Notes: generated from the letters alone by a model not told the origin. A stretch of 64,000 bases of DNA from Lachnospiraceae bacterium (GCA_902363555.1 CABJAM010000002.1:558001-622000), one strand, 5' to 3'. Numbered from the stretch's first letter, positions 16,119 through 26,175 are shown. Numbers and translations: made by a program.

Positions 16119-17702
16119 TTACTTACCGAGGAATTCGTCTACCTGCCTTTGCATCTCTTCAATAATCGCATCCGCACCGGCCTGTTCCAGTCTTTCATTC
16201 AACTGTGGTATAACATCTTCAGGGTCCACTGCGCCGCACAGCAGAGGGTACTGATACTCTGAGTAGATTGCTGAGCAATTGGCCACCTCATTTTGAACTG
16301 CGGATGAATCGAAAATGAAACCAAATAACTTGGAAGGTGTTGCGTCTTCACAAAATTCCTTAGCGATCTCCCACTGCTTTGGATCTCCAGTACCCTGCTC
16401 GATCCAGGAATTAAACTGATTTGCCATGGTAAATGAAGCAAGGGGCGCCGCATAATTGGACTCTCTGTTTATTGTAATTTCGGTATCCGATACTTTTGTA
16501 TAGTTGACACCTTCAATACCGTAAAGCAGTGTATTAAACAGCCATTCATCCGTAAAAACAAGATTGTACAGCTTTACTGCCAGTTCGGGATGCTCCGAAT
16601 TTACACCGACCGCGGTCAGAGACTGTGTTACACCACTTGTTGTTGCATATTTATTACTTATAATATACGGTACAGGGGTTTCCGTCCATCCGCAGTCCGT
16701 AATAGACATGGATGCCACACTTGGGGCGCAAAAGCCCTGTCTGTAAGTCATATGCTCCGGTGATTTTCTGTCCAGAGACAACTGGTCGGTCTGTGTTACA
16801 TAGGAAGCAAAATCCGGCTGTACATAGCCCTTTTGTACCCACTCATACATAGTTTTACAGTATTCCATAAACTCTTCCGACTCAAACTGATTTTCCACCT
16901 TACTTTCATCGGAAAATCTTACTACGCCCGGCACATCAAAGCCTCCAAGAAAATTAAAACCATAGGCCTCGTCAACTCTTGTCCATAGAAGCGACTCACT
17001 GTCATCCGGAATACGATCCGGGTATTTTTCTTTTATTTGTGCGTATACTTTGCCTAACTCCTGTAATGTGTGCGTATCTACACCATTTTCATAAGAACTG
17101 CCCTCGATACCAAATTCCTCGGCGATATCCTTCCGAAAAAACACACCGTCATTTTTGGCATATACCTGAAGTGCAGGCATGGCATAAATATTGCCGTTGA
17201 TTGTTGTGGCACTCCACATATAGTCCGGAATCTGCTCCATGGCCTCCGGTGCATTAGCTTCCAAAAGATCATTTAATGGCAAAAACGCATTGCTCCCCGC
17301 ATTTGATGCAAAATTATTCAGCCAGTCACTGGTGAACATCAGATCAAAGTGTTCGCCGGCACTTAAAACAGTGGAGCATTTTTGATTGTACTCCGAAAAT
17401 GCAAACAGCTTCACTTCAAGATGGCATCCAAGCTTTTCTTCCAGATATTTATTCACCTCAGCGGATACAGCCTCATACCCCTCACTCGTCATCGCCGTGG
17501 GATCTCCTGGCAAATACCAGGTCAACGTGGGATAGGCGCCCCCATCGGTCTTCTGGCTCTCATTGTTTTCGCTGCCTGCCGGGGCCGGCGTTCCACCAGA
17601 TGACGGGGTGTCCGCCTTATTTCCACAGCCTGTAAATACAGATGATAGAACTAAAAATACCGCCAGCAGCATACATACCATTTGTCTCTTAGATTTTTTC
17701 AT
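16119..17702 (-). CDS. Extracellular solute-binding lipoprotein (CUT1, LplA type)
   Basis: About 527 aa. The start is ATG 17702 behind GAGGAGGACAAC; the in-frame extension to 17717 precedes that site. A lysine-rich signal peptide ends in a lipobox (VFTGC), followed by a Ser/Gly/Pro/Glu linker. The length (>500 aa) fits the LplA-like group that works with LplB/LplC permeases. It captures the oligosaccharide hydrolysed by the downstream GH1 and GH43 enzymes. Confidence 0.92.
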   Translation of the reverse strand: MKKSKRQMVCMLLAVFLVLSSVFTGCGNKADTPSSGGTPAPAGSENNESQKTDGGAYPTLTWYLPGDPTAMTSEGYEAVSAEVNKYLEEKLGCHLEVKLFAFSEYNQKCSTVLSAGEHFDLMFTSDWLNNFASNAGSNAFLPLNDLLEANAPEAMEQIPDYMWSATTINGNIYAMPALQVYAKNDGVFFRKDIAEEFGIEGSSYENGVDTHTLQELGKVYAQIKEKYPDRIPDDSESLLWTRVDEAYGFNFLGGFDVPGVVRFSDESKVENQFESEEFMEYCKTMYEWVQKGYVQPDFASYVTQTDQLSLDRKSPEHMTYRQGFCAPSVASMSITDCGWTETPVPYIISNKYATTSGVTQSLTAVGVNSEHPELAVKLYNLVFTDEWLFNTLLYGIEGVNYTKVSDTEITINRESNYAAPLASFTMANQFNSWIEQGTGDPKQWEIAKEFCEDATPSKLFGFIFDSSAVQNEVANCSAIYSEYQYPLLCGAVDPEDVIPQLNERLEQAGADAIIEEMQRQVDEFLGK

Positions 17703-17784
17703 GTTGTCCTCCTCCAATCATCTCATTGAATTAATTTTTACATGTTTATCCTAACTCTTTTGCGATTCTTATACTACGAAAAAA

Positions 17785-17832
17785 AGTGACATTCAACAAT
17801 AAATATGTTACCTTTCACTGTTGAATGTCACT
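17785..17832 (-). terminator. Terminator of the sensor-regulator operon
   Basis: A 14-bp perfect stem, AGTGACATTCAACA (17785-17798) with TGTTGAATGTCACT (17819-17832), followed on the minus strand by TTTTTTTCG. It separates the two-component genes from the transport operon. Confidence 0.88.
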
Positions 17833-17835
17833 ATT

Positions 17836-19506
17836 TCAAATTAGTTTTTCCCAATGCTCAATTTTAATGCTTACACATGTTTTATCTTCTACCGAACCAA
17901 TACTTATGGATGCATTTTCCTGATACTGCATCATCAATCTCCGATAAATATTAAGCATTCCCACGTGATTGGCCAAATCCTGTACAAATTCCGGCATCGG
18001 ATGCTCTAAATCAAATGTACCTCTGTATTTTTCCTGAAATCCACTGCCATTATCCAAAACCTCAATCACCGCGGATGCGTCCAGCGTATAGATATTTATT
18101 TCCACAGTAAAGCTTTTCCTGCGATCTGTAAATCCATGCTTCATGCTGTTTTCCGCTAAAGGCTGAATTAACAATGGGGGGATACGCAGATTTTCCAGGC
18201 CTGCATCCATATGAACCGCGTATGTCAGCTTATTTGGAAATCTCAGCTTCATAATATCCATATAACTGTTGACAAAATCCATCTCGCCCTTTAAAGTCGT
18301 AAAATCATTGCCAATGGTCGTCATATACCTGTAATAGGTGGATAAAAGCATGAGACACCGCTCTGCCGTTTCTATATTGCCGATCTCTATCAAATTGTAA
18401 ATAAGGTTTGTTGTATTTGCAAAAAAATGAGGATTAATCTGCGACTGGACGTTTTGGATCAACAGCTTTTGCCGCTCCAGCTCGGATTCATAAATCTTGA
18501 ATTTATTCTCCCGGATCTGCTCAACCATATGGTTAAACGACTGCAAAGCATACTGCATTTCGGGCTCCCCCTGATCCGCCTGATCGATATGCACCTGATC
18601 GTCTCCCTGAGCAAAGCTCTCCATACCATTTAATAAAATCTGCAACGGTTTTAGCATTCTTTTTCTCGTATAAAATACAAGCAGCACCACCAGTGTGACA
18701 AATACTGCAAACACAATAAAAATGAAAAATGCATAGGCCTGATACTGCTTCCAGATAATATCCTGCCCGATATAAAAATTCATGTGCAGTGTTACAGAGC
18801 TAAAGCTCATTTCGTCTGAAATCACATCATACCCGTATCTGGCCTGTGGATCTTCAATAATATCTTTCGATCCATAAATAATATTTCCCTGCCCATCCTC
18901 AATATCCCATAAAAGAAGATTCTCCCGGGCAATTTTTTCAAATTCTACGGCAATATTTTTTGCATTTACAATCGCAAAGAGCCATTGGGTCCTGCCAAAC
19001 TGATAAGCGCGCACAAAAATCGTATCGCCTTCATTTTCAAAGCGATACATATACCAACCGCTTTTCTTATCCATCTGCTGAGCACAGCTTTTAACAAATT
19101 CCTTATAATGCCCTTTGTCGTCAGGGATATACACCACCTGATCCGTCGTACTGTCATATATGTAAAAACTATTTAATATCCGGTAATTAAAATAATAAGA
19201 AAATATATTATGCCGGACCGCATAAAGCCGTAATTGATATTCATTCGTTCCAGGCGTCTGCCTGGCCAGCATATTCACATCCAAATCCGTAGAAAGTGTA
19301 TTTACGAAATTCTCTATTTCCTCAAAACCGGAATATAATTGACTCGTATATACATCCAGCATACTCTGATAGGACGCCTTTGTCTGCTTTTGTATCGCCT
19401 CTGTTAAATTCAAAAACAGTGTTGCCACAGAAACAATATATATAATCGTCACCAAAACGACCGCGATTCCCAGTTTTAATTTTATTCCATGCCTGTTAAA
19501 CTTCAT
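17836..19506 (-). CDS. YesM-type sensor histidine kinase
   Basis: About 556 aa, membrane bound. Residues ~10-32 and ~280-300 are membrane segments enclosing an extracellular Cache-like sensor. A HAMP region follows (RMLKPLQILLNGMESFAQGD), then the His-kinase box with the phosphorylated His in QINPHFFAN, and a GHKL ATPase (PLAENSMKHGF; DNGSG). The start at 19506 overlaps the regulator gene by 11 bp; the in-frame extension to 19542 lies inside that gene. It presumably senses the sugar-loaded binding protein or the sugar itself. Confidence 0.9.
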   Translation of the reverse strand: MKFNRHGIKLKLGIAVVLVTIIYIVSVATLFLNLTEAIQKQTKASYQSMLDVYTSQLYSGFEEIENFVNTLSTDLDVNMLARQTPGTNEYQLRLYAVRHNIFSYYFNYRILNSFYIYDSTTDQVVYIPDDKGHYKEFVKSCAQQMDKKSGWYMYRFENEGDTIFVRAYQFGRTQWLFAIVNAKNIAVEFEKIARENLLLWDIEDGQGNIIYGSKDIIEDPQARYGYDVISDEMSFSSVTLHMNFYIGQDIIWKQYQAYAFFIFIVFAVFVTLVVLLVFYTRKRMLKPLQILLNGMESFAQGDDQVHIDQADQGEPEMQYALQSFNHMVEQIRENKFKIYESELERQKLLIQNVQSQINPHFFANTTNLIYNLIEIGNIETAERCLMLLSTYYRYMTTIGNDFTTLKGEMDFVNSYMDIMKLRFPNKLTYAVHMDAGLENLRIPPLLIQPLAENSMKHGFTDRRKSFTVEINIYTLDASAVIEVLDNGSGFQEKYRGTFDLEHPMPEFVQDLANHVGMLNIYRRLMMQYQENASISIGSVEDKTCVSIKIEHWEKLI

Positions 19507-20359
19507 ACTCGTTTCCCCGCCGGAACATTTTCCTGTACTCATAAGGCGTCATATCCGCCATATTACGAAAAACCTTTATAAAATACGAATCATTCCCATA
19601 ACCAACCTGACTTGCAATATAAGAGATTTTATAGTCCGTTTTTTCCAGCAGATCCATAGCCATTTTTATACGTGCATTAAAAATATACGCCGATAATTTC
19701 TCCCCGGTCGTCTTATGAAAAACCCTGGAAAGATAAGAGGCGTTAACACTGACCGCCTCCGCAATCGAATCTCTTGTAAGCTCCGCCCCGATATTTTCAT
19801 CAATATATCTCTTTACGGATTTAATCAAATCCGGTTCATTAATATCTTGTACGGGTATAATATCCGTTTTCTTAATACTTTTTTTCACATTCCCAAGGGA
19901 TTCCCATTCCTTTAATAAATCCTCATACTCACTCAATTTATCATGCAGACTTAATTCTTCCTGTAAATCGCATAACGCCCTTGCCACACCTTCCTTCAAA
20001 ACCCCATGCTCCACAGGCTTCAGAAAATAGTCAAATACGCCAAGGCTAATCGCTTCCTTCGCATAATCAAACCTTGCATGCGCCGTCAAAAACAGCAGTC
20101 TGCATTTATACCCGCCATCACGCAGCCAGCCCAGAAAATCAATACCATTTTCCTCCGCCATCTCAATATCACATATAATAATATCAGGCGCATGATGCTT
20201 CATTATTATCTTCGCACTCTCAACACAATCCGCACCATAAACATCCGTAATCCCAAGAGATGTCCAGTCGATCGTCCTCAAAATCCCCTCCAGCGCATAC
20301 TCCTCATCATCCACCGCAAGCAACTTAAACCTCTGCCTCGCCAACCCCGTCGTCTCCAA
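19496..20359 (-). CDS. YesN-type response regulator (REC + AraC HTH)
   Basis: A REC domain at the N-terminus (LLAVDDEEYALEGI; phospho-acceptor Asp in DIIICDIEM) and a C-terminal AraC double helix-turn-helix (NASYLSRVFHKTTGE ... YIASQVGYGNDSYFIKVF). It is expected to activate the binding protein-permease-GH1-GH43 operon. The start is uncertain: no ATG is in frame near the REC domain. A TTG at 20359 follows a purine-rich GGAGGGGGAGAC site; a TTG at 20344 and one at 20416 are alternatives. The coding strand here is strikingly G-rich. Confidence 0.85.
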   Translation of the reverse strand: METTGLARQRFKLLAVDDEEYALEGILRTIDWTSLGITDVYGADCVESAKIIMKHHAPDIIICDIEMAEENGIDFLGWLRDGGYKCRLLFLTAHARFDYAKEAISLGVFDYFLKPVEHGVLKEGVARALCDLQEELSLHDKLSEYEDLLKEWESLGNVKKSIKKTDIIPVQDINEPDLIKSVKRYIDENIGAELTRDSIAEAVSVNASYLSRVFHKTTGEKLSAYIFNARIKMAMDLLEKTDYKISYIASQVGYGNDSYFIKVFRNMADMTPYEYRKMFRRGNEYEV

Positions 20360-20551
20360 ACCTCCGTCTCCCCCTCCTATGCATATTCTAATCCTAATAT
20401 GACACAAACCCCCCAAATATTCAAGCCTTTAATACTAACGAAAAAAAGCCAACGAACCCTCCCGAATCCATCAGCTCCCAACCAAAACTCACAATATTTT
20501 CCCGAAAACATAGTAATCTTCGCCCCCCCCCATAAGAACGAAACCCCACAA

Positions 20552-20922
20552 GTTCCCGGGCAGTTCCCGAAGCTGTCGCGCTGCCCCCCGCTCTGACGTC
20601 AGTCGTGAATCGCCGCCGACACCCGGGAGGACGCCTTCCAAAGTACTGCCAACACTGCATTGCAGCCGCTTTAGAAAGACTTGGGCTTTAGGCATTTGTG
20701 TTAATCCAGTGAAAAAGACTTAGAACGGAATAAAAATAAGAATACTCCCCTCTTTTTCACTGGATTGCCCTTAACAAATCCCTGAAGCCCTTAGTCTTAC
20801 TTAAGCGGCGAAACCGCAGCGTAGGCATGACTTCGTGAGCCATCCTCCCAAGTGTCGGCGGCAAACCACGTCCGGAGCCCTGGGCTGGAGCAGCGCGACA
20901 GCTTCGGGAACTGCACGGGAAC
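20552..20922. repeat. 371-bp imperfect inverted repeat
   Basis: The left arm 20552-20718 pairs with the right arm 20751-20922. Exact blocks include CAGTTCCCGAAGCTGTCGCG (start of a 23-bp match, 20561-20583 against 20891-20913) and AATCCAGTGAAAAAGA (20703-20718 against 20751-20766). The 32-nt loop is AT-rich. It lies between atpC and the response regulator. The innermost hairpin can act as a terminator for the ATP synthase operon. No transposase frame is inside. The rest of the gap 20360-20945 has no gene; a C9 tract is at 20523-20531. Confidence 0.85.
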
Positions 20923-20945
20923 CCGTTCCGCAGATTTCGCCTCTA

Positions 20946-21368
20946 TTACTGAATATCATGCCCCTTACTAACCGCCCGAAGCCGCGACATAGCCCGTGCC
21001 AGCGCCAGCTTATTCATCTGATACTCCTGAATACTCTGCTTCTGCCGCAACTGTTCCTTAGCGCGCTCCTCAGCCTCCCGGGCCCGGAGCACATCGATAT
21101 CCTCCGGCCGTTCCGCCGTCAGCACCAGCACCTTCACGCGGTTATTCATCACCTCGGCAAACCCGGAGCTGACGACCACCATCGTCTTTTCCCCGTCGCC
21201 GTCAGCCGTCTCAAAGCGGGCCGTGCCCGGCACAACAGCCACGATCATATTCTGATGATGGGCCATGATCGCCACCTCCCCGTCCGGGGTCGGCAGCACA
21301 ATGGAGCGGGCGCGTCCGGTATAAAATTTTTTATCACAAGCTAAAACTTCCAAAGAAAATGTATCCAT
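20946..21368 (-). CDS. atpC: F1Fo ATP synthase subunit epsilon
   Basis: A 140-aa central-stalk subunit. An N-terminal beta-sandwich (EVLACDKKFYTGRARSIVLPTPDGEVAIM) is followed by a C-terminal helical hairpin (REAEERAKEQLRQ). It couples rotation to catalysis and can inhibit hydrolysis. It is the last gene of the operon, 14 bp after atpD. Confidence 0.95.
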   Translation of the reverse strand: MDTFSLEVLACDKKFYTGRARSIVLPTPDGEVAIMAHHQNMIVAVVPGTARFETADGDGEKTMVVVSSGFAEVMNNRVKVLVLTAERPEDIDVLRAREAEERAKEQLRQKQSIQEYQMNKLALARAMSRLRAVSKGHDIQ

Positions 21369-21382
21369 GACGCCATTTCCTC

Positions 21383-22771
21383 CTATTCCATAGTTTTGGC
21401 CTTCTCAATAACATCATCAATCGTTCCCACATTAAAAAAGGCATTTTCCGGGTACGCATCCATCTCACCGTCAATAATCATCTTAAAGCCCCGGATCGTC
21501 TCCTTGAGCGGCACATATTTTCCCGGAACACCGGTGAAATTTTCAGCTACATGGAAGGGCTGGGATAAAAACTTCTGGATCTTTCTGGCACGATACACCG
21601 TGTTCTTATCCTCGTCCGACAATTCCTCCATACCAAGAATGGCAATAATATCCTGAAGCTCCTTGTATTTCTGCAAGATCTCCTGCACCATCCGGGCCGT
21701 ATCGTAATGCTCCTGGCCCACAACCTCAGCCTCCAAAATACGTGAGGTGGATTCCAGCGGGTCCACAGCCGGGTAAATGCCCTGCTCCACGATCTTTCTG
21801 GAAAGCACCGTGGTCGCGTCCAGATGGGCAAAGGTAGTGGCCGGGGCCGGGTCGGTCAGGTCATCGGCAGGCACATAAACGGCCTGGACACTTGTAACTG
21901 AACCGCTCTTTGTGGAAGCGATCCGTTCCTGGAGCTCGCCAACCTCCGTAGCCAGCGTCGGCTGATAGCCCACAGCAGAGGGCATACGTCCTAAAAGGGC
22001 TGAAACCTCAGAGCCAGCCTGGACAAAACGGAATATATTATCGATAAACAAAAGCACATCCTGATGCTCCTTATCCCGGAAATATTCGGCCATAGTAAGC
22101 CCCGTCTCCGCCACACGCATACGCGCTCCGGGCGGCTCATTCATCTGTCCGAACACCAGCGCCGTCTTTTCAAGAACACCGGATTCCTTCATTTCACTCC
22201 ACAGGTCATTGCCCTCACGGGAACGCTCGCCCACACCGGTAAATATGGAATAACCACCGTGCTGGGTGGCAATATTCTGAATCAGCTCCTGGATCAGCAC
22301 GGTCTTGCCCACACCGGCGCCGCCAAACAAACCAATCTTTCCGCCCTTGGAATAGGGCGCCAGCAGATCGATGACCTTGATCCCGGTTTCCAGTATTTCC
22401 ACCACCGGACTCTGATCCGCAAAGCTTGGGGGATCTCTGTGGATATCCCAGTGCTCCTCCCCGTCAAGAGATTCTCCCTTGTCAATGGCTTCACCCAGAA
22501 CATTAAACAGCCGGCCCAGCGTTTTACCACCTACGGGTACCCGGATGCCTCCGCCCTGCCCGGTCACCTCCATATCCCGGCAAAGGCCCTCGCTGGCCGA
22601 AAGCATAATGCAGCGCACCTCATTGTTGCCGAGATGCTGGGCCACCTCCATGACACAGCGCCGGCCCTGATTATCCACCTCCAGAGCGTCTTTTATATAG
22701 GGAAGATCATTATTTTCAAAGGCCACGTCCACAACCGGGCCCATGACCTGTATTATTTTACCTTTTCTCAT
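21383..22771 (-). CDS. atpD: F1Fo ATP synthase subunit beta
   Basis: About 462 aa, the catalytic subunit. The P-loop is GGAGVGKTVL. The catalytic Glu (VGERSREG) and Walker B (DVLLFIDNIFRF) are intact, and the signature PAVDPLESTSR is present. A GTG at 22780 overlaps the atpG stop (GTGA), but ATG 22771 is better spaced from AAGGAAG. Confidence 0.97.
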   Translation of the reverse strand: MRKGKIIQVMGPVVDVAFENNDLPYIKDALEVDNQGRRCVMEVAQHLGNNEVRCIMLSASEGLCRDMEVTGQGGGIRVPVGGKTLGRLFNVLGEAIDKGESLDGEEHWDIHRDPPSFADQSPVVEILETGIKVIDLLAPYSKGGKIGLFGGAGVGKTVLIQELIQNIATQHGGYSIFTGVGERSREGNDLWSEMKESGVLEKTALVFGQMNEPPGARMRVAETGLTMAEYFRDKEHQDVLLFIDNIFRFVQAGSEVSALLGRMPSAVGYQPTLATEVGELQERIASTKSGSVTSVQAVYVPADDLTDPAPATTFAHLDATTVLSRKIVEQGIYPAVDPLESTSRILEAEVVGQEHYDTARMVQEILQKYKELQDIIAILGMEELSDEDKNTVYRARKIQKFLSQPFHVAENFTGVPGKYVPLKETIRGFKMIIDGEMDAYPENAFFNVGTIDDVIEKAKTME

Positions 22772-22776
22772 CCGAC

Positions 22777-23664
22777 TCACTTCCTTTTCAAAGCTTTTGC
22801 CCCGCCGATCACCTCAGTGATCTCCTGGGTAATTGCCGCCTGCCTGGCACGGTTGAACTCCACACTTAACTGCTTCAACATTTCCTTCGCGTTATTGGTG
22901 GAGGACTCCATCGCCATCATACGGGCATTATTTTCACTGGCATAGGATTCCACCAGAGTTCCGTACATGGCCCCGGTTAAAAAGTTGGGTACAATAGAAT
23001 TAAGCACGACCTCCGCCGACGGATGCATCCGGATTTCCTCCTGATACATATCCACCGGTATTTTCACCGTGTCAAAGGTGGTCTTTCTCAGTGGGAGCAT
23101 ATCCACCACCTTTGTCTCCTCGGTAACGGCATTTTCCATCTGCGTATAGATGACATGCACCTCATCCAGACGCCCGGCCCAAAACTCCTCCAGAATCTTT
23201 TCAACGATCAGCCTGGCCCGGTGGATCGTGGGCTTCTGCACCGTATAACGGAAGCTTTCGTCCATATTTACCGGTTTTTTGGCAAAATACATGCGGCCGA
23301 CCATACCCAGTACAAATAGCTTGTAATTCCCCGGACCAGCCATAAGCTCCTCCGCTTTTTTCAGTACATTATGGTTATAGGCGCCGGCCATCCCCTTATC
23401 CCCGGTAATGACGATCAGGCCGATATTGCGTTTTTCCGGCAATACATCCGGCCGCAGATCAAAATATGGGTGCTCGATATCCGGCACATGGCGCAAAATA
23501 CGGCTGATTTCCGACTGCACCGTAAAAAAGTAAGGCACCGTCTGGGCGAGTACCGTTTTGGCCCGTTTCATTTTGGATGAGGATATCATATACATGGCAT
23601 TGGTAATTTTCATCGTGTCCTGGATGCTCTTGATCCGGTCCTGAATTTCCTTAACATTTGCCAT
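22777..23664 (-). CDS. atpG: F1Fo ATP synthase subunit gamma
   Basis: A 295-aa rotor shaft. The N-terminal helix (IQDRIKSIQDTMKITNAMYM) and the C-terminal signature (NNAKEMLKQLSVEFNRARQA) bracket the Rossmann-like middle domain (ITGDKGMAGAYN). It lies 4 bp after atpA. Confidence 0.96.
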   Translation of the reverse strand: MANVKEIQDRIKSIQDTMKITNAMYMISSSKMKRAKTVLAQTVPYFFTVQSEISRILRHVPDIEHPYFDLRPDVLPEKRNIGLIVITGDKGMAGAYNHNVLKKAEELMAGPGNYKLFVLGMVGRMYFAKKPVNMDESFRYTVQKPTIHRARLIVEKILEEFWAGRLDEVHVIYTQMENAVTEETKVVDMLPLRKTTFDTVKIPVDMYQEEIRMHPSAEVVLNSIVPNFLTGAMYGTLVESYASENNARMMAMESSTNNAKEMLKQLSVEFNRARQAAITQEITEVIGGAKALKRK

Positions 23665-23668
23665 AATA

Positions 23669-25171
23669 TCACCTGCTCTTATATTCGTTGGCAGCGTTTA
23701 CAATCTTTTCCACAAGCGCATCAGTGAGATTCTTTGTAGCTTCAATCTCCTGGCCGATTTCCGGATAGGCGCTGTCCATATATTCCAGCAGCCCCATCTG
23801 AAATTCCTTCAAACCATTGACGTCCACATCCACCATCACCTTATGGGTGGCGGCACACAGCGTGATTACCTGCTCATGTAAGGAAAGCGGGTGATACAGC
23901 GGCTGCTTTAACAGCTCCATCAGACACTTTCCATAAGCGAGCTGCGCCTTTGTGGCGGAATCCAGATCTGAACTGAACTGGGTAAATACTTCCATTTCAC
24001 GATATTGCGCCAGATCGATACGGATACTTCCGGACGCCTTTTTCATGGCCTTTGTCTGAGCCGCGCCGCCCACACGGGATACGGATAGACCGACGTTGAC
24101 CGCAGGGCGCATCCCCGCAAAAAACAGATCGCTTTCCAGGAAAATCTGACCGTCCGTAATCGATATGACATTGGTCGGAATATACGCGGATACATCGCCG
24201 GCCTGAGTCTCAATAATGGGCAGCGCGGTAATGGAACCGCCGCCGGCCGCATCGTTTAACCGGCTGGACCGCTCCAGCAGCCGGGAGTGCAGGTAGAAAA
24301 CATCGCCCGGATAAGCCTCACGCCCCGGAGAACGCTCCAGCAGCAGCGACAGCGCACGATAGGCCACAGCATGCTTGGACAGGTCATCGTAAATGATCAG
24401 CACATCTCTGCCCTTATACATAAAGTATTCCGCCAGAGATGTTCCGGAATAGGGGGCAATATATTGAAGAGGCGCGCAGTCACTGGCAGTGGCGCACACC
24501 ACCGTTGTGTAATCCATCGCCTTATATTTTTCAAACGTATTCACCAGCTTGGCAACTGTGGATGCCTTCTGGCCAATGGCAACATAAATACACACGACAT
24601 CCTTGCCCTTCTGATTAAGAATCGTATCTACCGCGATGGATGTCTTTCCGGTCTGCCGGTCACCGATGATCAGCTCTCTCTGCCCGCGGCCGATGGGAAA
24701 CATGGCGTCAATGGATAAAATACCGGTTTCCATAGGCACACCCACGGATTTACGCTCGATGATCCCCGGGGCCTCCTGCTCAATGGGCCGGTAATCGTCC
24801 GCCTCAATATCTCCCTTGCCGTCAATGGGCGCACCCAGGGCATCGATGATCCGTCCGATATACTGCTCACCCACCGGGATACCGGCTTTTTTCTTTGTGC
24901 GGACGACTTTCATTTCCTCCCGGACGCCTGTATCCTTTCCAAATAAAATGCAGCCGATACAATCCTTGCGGATATCCTGTACCATGCCCTTTAAACCATT
25001 CTCAAAAATAACGATCTCACCATACATGGCATGATCCAGACCGTAAACATTGGCAATACCGTCACCTACGGAAATGACCCGGCCGGTTTCATGCTCTTTA
25101 CATATCTCATCATAATTTTCAATTTCTTCCTTCAGGATAGAAATAATTTCATCAGAATTTATTGTACTCAA
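23669..25171 (-). CDS. atpA: F1Fo ATP synthase subunit alpha
   Basis: About 500 aa, the regulatory nucleotide-binding subunit. The P-loop is GDRQTGKT, and ISITDGQIFLESDLF is the family signature. The start chosen is TTG 25171, 6 nt after GGAGGTG and 1 bp past the atpH stop. An in-frame ATG at 25201 lies inside atpH with no site. Confidence 0.95.
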   Translation of the reverse strand: MSTINSDEIISILKEEIENYDEICKEHETGRVISVGDGIANVYGLDHAMYGEIVIFENGLKGMVQDIRKDCIGCILFGKDTGVREEMKVVRTKKKAGIPVGEQYIGRIIDALGAPIDGKGDIEADDYRPIEQEAPGIIERKSVGVPMETGILSIDAMFPIGRGQRELIIGDRQTGKTSIAVDTILNQKGKDVVCIYVAIGQKASTVAKLVNTFEKYKAMDYTTVVCATASDCAPLQYIAPYSGTSLAEYFMYKGRDVLIIYDDLSKHAVAYRALSLLLERSPGREAYPGDVFYLHSRLLERSSRLNDAAGGGSITALPIIETQAGDVSAYIPTNVISITDGQIFLESDLFFAGMRPAVNVGLSVSRVGGAAQTKAMKKASGSIRIDLAQYREMEVFTQFSSDLDSATKAQLAYGKCLMELLKQPLYHPLSLHEQVITLCAATHKVMVDVDVNGLKEFQMGLLEYMDSAYPEIGQEIEATKNLTDALVEKIVNAANEYKSR

Positions 25172-25172
25172 A

Positions 25173-25694
25173 TCATTCACCTCCGGATAATTTCTTTTCA
25201 AGCTGCCTGTAACGGCCCCTTATACTGTAATCCATCTCATAACCGCCGGCCTGGATAATAAAGCCGCCAATGAGGGTTTTATCAATAACAATGTCCAGAT
25301 CCACGTTTTCCATATGATACCGGCGGCAAAGCCGGCGCACGATCCCCGCCCGCTGCCCTTCATCGGGCGGTGTCACGCATATAAGCCTTGCCTTTAATGT
25401 CCGGCTTCTTTCATCAGCGCATGTATCATACGCCTGAAAAATGCTGTTTAACAGACCGCAGCGGCCGTTACGGCATACACTCTTCATAAAATTTCCCATC
25501 GACCTTGGAAATACCCGGTCGATCACTGCAAGCTTCTGTTCCAACGCTGCCACCGGGCAGCAGAGGATTTCCATCAACTCCGGACATTCAGAAAGCATTT
25601 TCCGGCTTTCCAAAATATCCTCCTTTGGCACCTGCAGCTCATAAAGCACGGTTCCATAGCAGACAGCGCTCTGGGAATCAATCATCTGCGTCAT
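25173..25694 (-). CDS. atpH: F1Fo ATP synthase subunit delta
   Basis: About 173 aa, the OSCP-type peripheral-stalk subunit. It is divergent, as delta subunits usually are; the C-terminal motif VDLDIVIDKTLIGGFIIQAG supports the call. It overlaps atpF. Starts at 25700, 25694 and 25685 are all possible; 25694 has GGGGGA at the best distance. Confidence 0.9.
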   Translation of the reverse strand: MTQMIDSQSAVCYGTVLYELQVPKEDILESRKMLSECPELMEILCCPVAALEQKLAVIDRVFPRSMGNFMKSVCRNGRCGLLNSIFQAYDTCADERSRTLKARLICVTPPDEGQRAGIVRRLCRRYHMENVDLDIVIDKTLIGGFIIQAGGYEMDYSIRGRYRQLEKKLSGGE

Positions 25695-26175
25695 GGTCAT
25701 CCCCCGCTTCTTCAAGGAATTTATCATAAAGCTCCATATCCTGACGGCTGTAATCCTTTTCCCCGGTCACCTTGCGCGCCGCATCCACAGCAAGCTCAGC
25801 CACCTGCGCCTTCAGATCGTTCAAAGCCTTTTTCTTTTCCAGTTCTATCTCTTTGCCGGCCGCATCCATCAATTCTCCGGCATCCCGGCGGGCTTCCTCA
25901 AGTACCCGGTCATATTCCCTGCGGGCATTATCCTTTGCAGCGGATACGATCTTCTGGGATTCACTGCGCGCGCCCACAAGGGAGGCTTCATACTGTGCTT
26001 TTAATTTTGACGCTTCCTCCTGACTTTCCCTGGCATGACTTAAGCCATCCTCGATCAGCTTTTTCCGCTCTTCCATAATATTTGTGATGGGTTTAATCAA
26101 AAACTTACGCATAAGAAAATAAAAAACGATCAGGTTGATCAGGATGAAGAGAAGGTTCCAATCCAGTTTAAGCAC
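25678..26175 (-). CDS. atpF: F1Fo ATP synthase subunit b
   Basis: About 165 aa. One N-terminal membrane helix (WNLLFILINLIVFYFLMRKF) is followed by a long charged coiled coil that forms the stator. The GTG at 26175 has AGGTGA at good spacing; the GTG at 26184 is the outer limit. Confidence 0.93.
   Translation of the reverse strand: MLKLDWNLLFILINLIVFYFLMRKFLIKPITNIMEERKKLIEDGLSHARESQEEASKLKAQYEASLVGARSESQKIVSAAKDNARREYDRVLEEARRDAGELMDAAGKEIELEKKKALNDLKAQVAELAVDAARKVTGEKDYSRQDMELYDKFLEEAGDDHDADD

Noticed and set aside
20421..20695. Two overlapping minus-strand open frames in the gap upstream of the response regulator
   Set aside because: They lie in the left arm of the large inverted repeat; low-complexity translation, no start site support.
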